5,662 bases of DNA, taken from Gammaproteobacteria bacterium (GTDB taxonomy: Bacteria > Pseudomonadota > Gammaproteobacteria > SURF-13). This document shows positions 1 to 3,366 of the stretch, piece by piece. Under the pieces are notes generated by a model. That model searched no databases. It saw only the letters and a program-made list of their open reading frames with translations, and was not told the origin of the DNA. Made by a program: the position numbers and the translations under genes. The stretch is taken from NCBI GenBank assembly GCA_023381235.1, contig JAMCTV010000079.1, positions 1 to 5,662 of the forward strand, given 5' to 3'. The stretch's first letter is position 1, and every line of letters begins with the position of its first letter.

Positions 1-266
1 GGCTTCGCGGCCAGCGCGCCCAGCTTGCCCAACCCCAGGATGGCGCTGCCGTTGGTGACGATGGCGACGAGATTTCCTTTCGCGGTGTAGCGGTAGGCGT
101 TGTGCGGGTCCTCGGCGATGGCGCGCACCGGCTCGGCCACGCCTGGCGTGTAGGCCAGCGCCAGGTCATCCTGGGTGGCGCACGGTTTGGTGATGGCGAG
201 CGCGATCTTGCCGGGGGTGGGGTGCGCGTGATAATCCAGCGCGGCCTGTTTCAAGGAAGTGGGCAT
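1..266 (-). CDS. maeB: NAD(P)-dependent malic enzyme, N-terminal part (cut by window edge)
   Basis: The product would oxidatively decarboxylate L-malate to pyruvate and CO2 with NAD(P)+ in the cytoplasm, linking the TCA cycle to pyruvate and NADPH supply. The first 88 codons are visible. They match the start of bacterial MaeB-type malic enzymes: YHAHPTPGKI near residues 12-21, then TKPCATQDDLALAYTPGVAEP (about 26-46), which holds the tyrosine of the YTPGVA motif taken as catalytic in this family. YRYTAKGNLVAIVTNGSAILGLG follows at about 57-79. The NAD-binding domain, and any C-terminal phosphotransacetylase-like domain that would separate the long (~760 aa) from the short (~430 aa) form, lie outside the window. 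The ATG at 266 is 5 bases after the TGA of the upstream M48 protease gene. No clear Shine-Dalgarno precedes it, so translation is probably coupled to that gene. Family assignment is firm; cofactor preference and exact paralogue are inferred. Confidence 0.92.
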   Translation of the reverse strand, partial: MPTSLKQAALDYHAHPTPGKIALAITKPCATQDDLALAYTPGVAEPVRAIAEDPHNAYRYTAKGNLVAIVTNGSAILGLGKLGALAAK

Positions 267-271
267 GGGGG

Positions 272-1735
272 TCAGTGTACGGTCTTGATTAAAGAACCCG
301 GCTGCGGTTCGCCGTCGGGGTAAAGCTGGTTGAGCAGGCGCAATTGTTCTTCGGCGTGATGCGGCAGGCCGGACTCGCGCGCGAGCTGCTCGAAGCTGAC
401 GCCGGGTTTGGCGCGCGCGATGTTGAGCTTGAGCGCCGCAGCGAGTTGTTTTTCCCGCCCGGTGAGGGCGCGGAAGCTGCGCGCGCTGGCGAGGAAGTCG
501 GCGTCGTAGGCATAAGGATTGCGTTCATCCCTGGCCGCGCCGGCGAAGATATAGGCCTTGTTGTTGAAGTACAGCACGGTGAAGCGCACCGGGCGCACGC
601 CGAACGGCGAGCGCGTACTGGCGATGGCGGTATAGCCCGGCATATCCTGATGGGTAAAGCTCTCGCCGTGTTCCAGCTTGTTGAGCTTCAGGCGCGTGCG
701 CAGGAATTGCTCGGGCGTAATGCGCTGGTTGATGTCTTCGGCGAACAGGTGCAGCGCGGCGGCGTTGCCCGGCGCGCTGGCGGCGACCTGGCTGGGGCGG
801 TTTTCCACGCGCCAGCCTTCAGGGAAGTTTAATGCGAAGCCGAGGTCGGCGTGATAAAACGCGCTGCCGCGGCGCACGCCTTCCTTTTCGCTGTCGCCGA
901 AGGTGAGGCTGTCGAGCGCGCGCAGGTAATCGTCACCGCGTACCCGTGTGGTCTCAACGCTCTTAAATTGCTCCGCGCTCGCCACCACCTGTTGCAGGCG
1001 CGTGTCGTTATCGGGGTGGGTGGCGAACAGGCCGTGGTAGGCGCGCGCCTCGCGCCCTTCCTCCTGGGCCAACTGGCGCTCGAAAGTTTCCTGGTTCTTG
1101 AGCACACCGATGACCTTAATCATGGCCTGCGGATCGTAACCGCTGCGCGCCAGATACTCCGCGCCCAGGCGGTCGGCTTCCAGCTCATGCTCGCGCCCGT
1201 AGCCGGAGAGCAGCGCGCCGCCCAATACATTGAAGGCTTGCTGAGCGGCCTGATTGCGCAGCTCCGGCAACAAGATCGAACCCAGCGTGTAACCGAGGTC
1301 GGCCGCTTGTGCCGCGCTCTGCTGACGCACGCTGTGACGCGCTGTGACGTGGCCGATCTCGTGTCCCAGCACCGCAGCCAGTTCCGCCTCTGAATTAAGG
1401 TAAGCCAGCAGGCCGCGCGTGATATAGATATAACCGCCGGGCAGGGCGAAGGCGTTCACGTCCGCCGTGTCGAGCACAGTGAAACGGTACACCAGGTTGG
1501 AGCGGTGAGAGTTTGCGGCCAGTTGTTCGCCCACGCGCTGCACGTAATCCTGCAACTCTTGGCCTTCGTACTGGCCGAATTGCTTGATGACTTCCGGCGC
1601 CGCGTCGCGCCCGATCTTGACCTCCTGCTCTTCAGACATGAGCACGAAGTCGCTCTGTCCGGTCACCGGATTGACGGCGCAGGCGCTGAGCAGCGCCGCA
1701 AGCAGCGCAGTTAATAAAACGCAACGTAATGCCAT
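272..1735 (-). CDS. M48-family zinc metalloprotease, predicted outer-membrane lipoprotein
   Basis: A 487-residue protein predicted to be exported, lipidated and anchored to the periplasmic face of the outer membrane, where M48 lipoproteins such as BepA and LoiP degrade or help fold envelope proteins. Residues 1-18 form a short hydrophobic signal ending in a lipobox (LSAC, Cys19); Ala20 follows, so there is no inner-membrane-retention Asp. The sequence just after Cys19, NPVTGQ, is typical of these lipoproteins. The catalytic motif HEIGH is at 125-129 (zinc ligands His125 and His129, general base Glu128... strictly the Glu126 of HExxH), and the third ligand is expected at Glu184 in the ExxxD motif of HELEAD (183-188). 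The family motif FATHPDNDTR is at about 237-246. Residues about 290-430 form a separate region beginning with LGFALNFPEGW. Residues 443-485 (PGVSFEQLA...LRLLNQLYP...PGSLIK) look faintly LysM-like, which is inference. It is longer than LoiP (~250 aa), and I see no clear TPR block as in BepA, so no symbol is given. It starts 15 bases after the nuclease stop. Confidence 0.92.
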   Translation of the reverse strand: MALRCVLLTALLAALLSACAVNPVTGQSDFVLMSEEQEVKIGRDAAPEVIKQFGQYEGQELQDYVQRVGEQLAANSHRSNLVYRFTVLDTADVNAFALPGGYIYITRGLLAYLNSEAELAAVLGHEIGHVTARHSVRQQSAAQAADLGYTLGSILLPELRNQAAQQAFNVLGGALLSGYGREHELEADRLGAEYLARSGYDPQAMIKVIGVLKNQETFERQLAQEEGREARAYHGLFATHPDNDTRLQQVVASAEQFKSVETTRVRGDDYLRALDSLTFGDSEKEGVRRGSAFYHADLGFALNFPEGWRVENRPSQVAASAPGNAAALHLFAEDINQRITPEQFLRTRLKLNKLEHGESFTHQDMPGYTAIASTRSPFGVRPVRFTVLYFNNKAYIFAGAARDERNPYAYDADFLASARSFRALTGREKQLAAALKLNIARAKPGVSFEQLARESGLPHHAEEQLRLLNQLYPDGEPQPGSLIKTVH

Positions 1736-1750
1736 GCCGGGATTATAACC

Positions 1751-2527
1751 TTAGTGGACGCGCTCCAGCGCGGCGGGATGGCGGATGCGCATCGTAGGGC
1801 CGCGCTGGCCGGCGTAAATCCAGCCGCGCGCCAGTATCACCTGGTTCTCCAGGCTTTCGAGAGGCAAACCGGAAAAATAGTTCAGATCATTGCGCGCGAT
1901 GCGCAGCGCCACCCCGCCCTCCAGATTGATCCACACGGATTTTGCGCTGTGTCCGACGCGCTCCACGCGCCCTTGAATGAGGCGAAAACCCCGCGCGTCG
2001 GCGGGCACATCTGTGCTGGGGAGCGGACGGTATTCCGGGCGTGACCAGAGGCCGCGCCGTGCCGAGCGCGCCTTGCGCTCAGCCTCCTGATAACAGGCGA
2101 GATTCCACACGTTGGGCGGTATCAGCAGTTGCGTGGCCAACCCTTGCTCCAGCAGATGCGCCTCGATGCTCCGGCCGTCCGGCAGAAACAGGTGCGCAAG
2201 CAGCCGTCCATAGTGATCGCGGCGTTCGCTGTCGAAGCGCAGTGCAAGCGTGGGGGAGTCCGCCAACAGGTTTTGCAGCGCCTCTCGCGCGTCAAGGGCG
2301 AGCGCTTCGGACGGCGCGCCGCCACGGCCCAGTTCCGGGGTGTTGATGCCGATCAGGCGCAGGCTTTGTCCGTCTTCCAGCTTGATCGTGTCGCCATCGT
2401 ACACGTAACTCACGCGCACTTGCTGGTCGAGCCGGTCGGCGCCGCATTGGGCCGTTTCAGAAAAGCAGGGAGCCGCCCACAGCGAGGCGGCGAGCAGGAA
2501 GGCAAACTGTGCGCGGCGGCGCGGCAT
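1751..2527 (-). CDS. Secreted SNase-like (thermonuclease family) nuclease
   Basis: A 258-residue protein with a basic, then hydrophobic N-terminus (MPRRR, then about 7-20) and a likely signal peptidase site after Ser23, so it should act in the periplasm or outside the cell as a Ca2+-dependent nuclease cutting DNA or RNA. The staphylococcal nuclease fold motifs are in order: YDGDT (43-47; Asp46 corresponds to Asp21), RLIGINTPE (57-65; Arg57 and Glu65 correspond to catalytic Arg35 and Glu43) and DHYGR (104-108; Arg108 corresponds to Arg87). The position of metal ligand Asp40 is Asn62 here. A C-terminal extension of about 80 residues (180-258) follows the nuclease domain and is of unknown function. 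Cys28 and Cys145 of the mature part could pair in the periplasm (inference). The ATG is supported by GAGG at 2533-2536, five bases upstream, but that site is buried in a predicted hairpin. The gene lies 24 bases downstream of rpmE, so it is probably co-transcribed. Confidence 0.93.
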   Translation of the reverse strand: MPRRRAQFAFLLAASLWAAPCFSETAQCGADRLDQQVRVSYVYDGDTIKLEDGQSLRLIGINTPELGRGGAPSEALALDAREALQNLLADSPTLALRFDSERRDHYGRLLAHLFLPDGRSIEAHLLEQGLATQLLIPPNVWNLACYQEAERKARSARRGLWSRPEYRPLPSTDVPADARGFRLIQGRVERVGHSAKSVWINLEGGVALRIARNDLNYFSGLPLESLENQVILARGWIYAGQRGPTMRIRHPAALERVH

Positions 2528-2531
2528 GGCG

Positions 2532-2549
2532 GCCTCACGCCGGTGAAGC
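2532..2549 (-). promoter_or_regulatory. Intercistronic hairpin covering the nuclease ribosome binding site
   Basis: In the 24 bases between rpmE stop and the nuclease ATG, the RNA GCUUCAC-CGGC-GUGAGGC can form seven pairs (one G-U) closed by a four-base loop. The 3' arm contains GAGG (2533-2536), the nuclease Shine-Dalgarno, so it would be masked unless the stem is opened. The stem begins three bases after the rpmE stop codon, within reach of a terminating ribosome, which suggests translational coupling. No U-run follows, so it does not look like a terminator. Confidence 0.5.
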
Positions 2550-2551
2550 GG

Positions 2552-2755
2552 TTATTTTATCCGGTACTTCTGTTTGAATTTATCCACGCGCCCGCCGCTG
2601 TCCACGATCTTGTGCTTGCCGGTGTAGAACGGATGACAGGCCGAGCACACGTCCAGGTGCAGGTCTCCGCTCAGGGTGGAGCGGGTTTTGAAGGTGTTGC
2701 CGCAACTGCAAGTGACGCTGGTCTCCGCGTAGGCGGGGTGTATTTCCGGTTTCAT
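2552..2755 (-). CDS. rpmE: 50S ribosomal protein L31 (bL31), zinc-binding form
   Basis: A 67-residue ribosomal protein of the large subunit, part of the contact between subunits (bridge B1b). The protein reads MKPEIHPAYAE at its start and ends KFKQKYRIK. It has the CxC pair at Cys16/Cys18 and the CxxC pair at Cys37/Cys40 that bind zinc in the C+ form of L31, and the conserved block DLHLDVCSACHPFYTGK (31-47). Length is within the usual 65-75 residues. The reading frame is open upstream to a TTG at 2785, but the ATG at 2755 is chosen because it matches the family N-terminus and has GAGG nine bases upstream (2765-2768). A strong promoter and a leader hairpin lie upstream, and a secreted nuclease gene follows after 24 bases. 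Because L31 is zinc-binding, many bacteria carry a second, zinc-free paralogue under zinc control; none is seen here. Confidence 0.97.
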   Translation of the reverse strand: MKPEIHPAYAETSVTCSCGNTFKTRSTLSGDLHLDVCSACHPFYTGKHKIVDSGGRVDKFKQKYRIK

Positions 2756-2764
2756 CGAAACTAA

Positions 2765-2768
2765 CCTC
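2765..2768 (-). promoter_or_regulatory. Shine-Dalgarno of rpmE
   Basis: GAGG (within GAGGTTAG) lies nine bases upstream of the ATG at 2755. It decides the start of rpmE, because the upstream in-frame TTG at 2785 falls within the leader hairpin. Confidence 0.75.
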
Positions 2769-2777
2769 GATTTGAGT

Positions 2778-2797
2778 GAGCGCAAAATATTGCGCCC
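2778..2797 (-). promoter_or_regulatory. Hairpin in the rpmE leader
   Basis: The leader RNA contains GCGCAA-UAUU-UUGCGC (2780-2795), a perfect six-pair stem that can be extended by a G-U and a G-C pair to eight pairs. It sits between the predicted transcription start (about 2805) and the Shine-Dalgarno (2765-2768). No U-tract follows in the direction of transcription, so it is not an intrinsic terminator. L31 autoregulation through its leader is known in Escherichia coli; that this stem is such a site is inference. Confidence 0.5.
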
Positions 2798-2810
2798 GGC
2801 AAAATTTTTA

Positions 2811-2839
2811 ATTATAGCGAAAAGGCCTTATTCCGGCAA
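2811..2839 (-). promoter_or_regulatory. Sigma-70-type promoter for rpmE and downstream genes
   Basis: Read on the minus strand, TTGCCG (2834-2839) is followed after exactly 17 bases by a perfect TATAAT (2811-2816). The predicted start is the A opposite 2805, giving a leader of about 50 bases before the rpmE ATG. The -35 and much of the spacer lie inside the last codons of the DUF3135 gene. The consensus -10, ideal spacing and position before a ribosomal protein gene make this the best promoter in the window. Confidence 0.75.
2822..2829. promoter_or_regulatory. Palindrome AAGGCCTT in the rpmE promoter spacer
   Basis: AAGGCCTT is a perfect eight-base palindrome lying almost exactly in the middle of the 17-base spacer (2817-2833) of the rpmE promoter and overlapping the DUF3135 gene stop codon. 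It matches the core of the palindrome at 3279-3286. It may be a binding site or chance. Confidence 0.3.
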
Positions 2840-3211
2840 GGCAGGCGGCATATCGGTGGCGGCGACGGGCCGGAACGGCAGCACCTTGGCCGTCGTTTCG
2901 GTATGCTTGACGCGCGGCATCTCCAATTTGCGCAAACCTTGCAGCGCCTCCACCAGCCCGCCCTGGCCCATCACCGAATCCCACATCATGCCGGAGATGC
3001 GGATGCAGGCGGCAAGCGGCGTAGCGGAACTTTCGCGCACCCGGTCTATGCGCCATTGCAGGCCGCGCAGCCGTTCCTGACGCCGCTCCGGCGAGTGATC
3101 CAGCACCTGACTCACCAGGAAGGCGCGCTGGCGCTCGAAGGCCTCCGGGTCAGTGGTGGCCAGAGTCGCCCACTCGTCAAAGTTGATGTCCCAGTCAAAG
3201 GCGGATTGCAT
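2828..3211 (-). CDS. DUF3135-family protein of unknown function
   Basis: A 127-residue, probably cytoplasmic protein without signal peptide or membrane segment. It resembles the DUF3135 family of proteobacterial proteins: an N-terminal block FDEWATLATTDPEAFERQR (11-29), then LRGLQWRIDRVR (48-59), then PLAACIRISGMMWDS (65-79) and a short GGLVEAL segment (84-90). The region up to about residue 95 should be mostly helical. The last 30 residues are rich in Pro, Lys and Thr and look disordered. AGGAG at 3216-3220 lies four bases before the ATG, which supports the start. The gene is divergent from glycogen phosphorylase across 155 bases. Its 3' end contains the -35 element and spacer of the rpmE promoter. 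No biochemical role is known to me for this family, and the context (next to glgP and rpmE) does not settle one. The family name is from recall of the motif pattern and is fairly secure; any function would be guesswork. Confidence 0.85.
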   Translation of the reverse strand: MQSAFDWDINFDEWATLATTDPEAFERQRAFLVSQVLDHSPERRQERLRGLQWRIDRVRESSATPLAACIRISGMMWDSVMGQGGLVEALQGLRKLEMPRVKHTETTAKVLPFRPVAATDMPPALPE

Positions 3212-3257
3212 GACGCTCCTGCGCCCTGAATAACATGATTAAATATAACATAAAATG

Positions 3258-3267
3258 GGCCCGGATT
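3258..3267 (+). repeat. Direct repeat copy 1, GGCCCGGATT
   Basis: First copy of a ten-base direct repeat in the divergent control region. With the following bases the two copies agree at 14 of 17 places (GGCCCGGATTnTnCTnA). This copy overlaps the spacer of the candidate DUF3135-gene promoter. Confidence 0.55.
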
Positions 3268-3277
3268 CTTCTAAAAA

Positions 3278-3287
3278 CAAGGCCTTG
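3278..3287. promoter_or_regulatory. 10-base palindrome CAAGGCCTTG, possible operator
   Basis: CAAGGCCTTG is a perfect ten-base palindrome. It overlaps the candidate glgP -35 (3285-3290) and lies just upstream of the candidate DUF3135-gene -35 (3270-3275). Its eight-base core AAGGCCTT occurs once more in the window, in the rpmE promoter spacer. Operator function is inference. Confidence 0.35.
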
Positions 3288-3300
3288 ATGAGCAAAAGCT

Positions 3301-3310
3301 GGCCCGGATT
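3301..3310 (+). repeat. Direct repeat copy 2, GGCCCGGATT
   Basis: Second copy of the repeat, 43 bases (about four helical turns) from the first, running into the candidate glgP -10 (3310-3315). The palindrome at 3278-3287 lies between the copies, 20 and 23 bases from their centres. Confidence 0.55.
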
Positions 3311-3354
3311 ATGCTTATTCGCCAGTGATGTAATATGATGATGGAAGGAAATTC

Positions 3355-3360
3355 GAGGAA
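3355..3360 (+). promoter_or_regulatory. Shine-Dalgarno of glgP
   Basis: GAGGAA ends six bases before the ATG at 3367. The nearby ATGs at 3335, 3338 and 3341 are in another frame and are not needed. Confidence 0.75.
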
Positions 3361-3366
3361 CAGCCA

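Larger units (their letters stand above)
3212..3366. promoter_or_regulatory. Divergent control region between DUF3135 gene and glgP
   Basis: This 155-base non-coding region must hold promoters for both divergent genes. For the DUF3135 gene (minus strand) a weak candidate is TTTAGA (3270-3275), 17 bases, TATGTT (3247-3252), inside an AT-rich stretch (3240-3256). For glgP a weak candidate is TTGATG (3285-3290), 19 bases, TATGCT (3310-3315). Each hexamer matches consensus at four of six places, so neither is secure. A palindrome and a pair of direct repeats lie between and around these elements. Confidence 0.55.

Noticed and set aside
1330..1349. 10-base tandem repeat CGCTGTGACG inside the M48 gene
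   Set aside because: It encodes the conserved stretch after HEIGH (VTARHSVR) and is not a multiple of three, so the family sequence explains it.
344..1393. Long open frames on the plus strand (344-832 and 851-1393) opposite the M48 protease gene
   Set aside because: They are antisense shadows of a gene with intact catalytic motifs, and have no family resemblance or convincing ribosome binding site.
2129..2764. Plus-strand open frame of 211 codons across the nuclease and rpmE
   Set aside because: It spans two real genes and their gap in antisense and has no recognisable domain.
2756..2785. A longer L31 starting at the TTG at 2785
   Set aside because: The extra ten residues do not match the L31 family, the segment holds the leader hairpin, and the ATG at 2755 has its own Shine-Dalgarno.
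2780..2808. Intrinsic terminator on the plus strand (hairpin followed by a T-run)
   Set aside because: The T-run starts nine or more bases after the stem, is interrupted by GC, and no plus-strand gene ends nearby.
3299..3325. Inverted repeat CTGGC/GCCAG upstream of glgP
   Set aside because: Only five pairs with a 17-base loop; too weak to call a structure.
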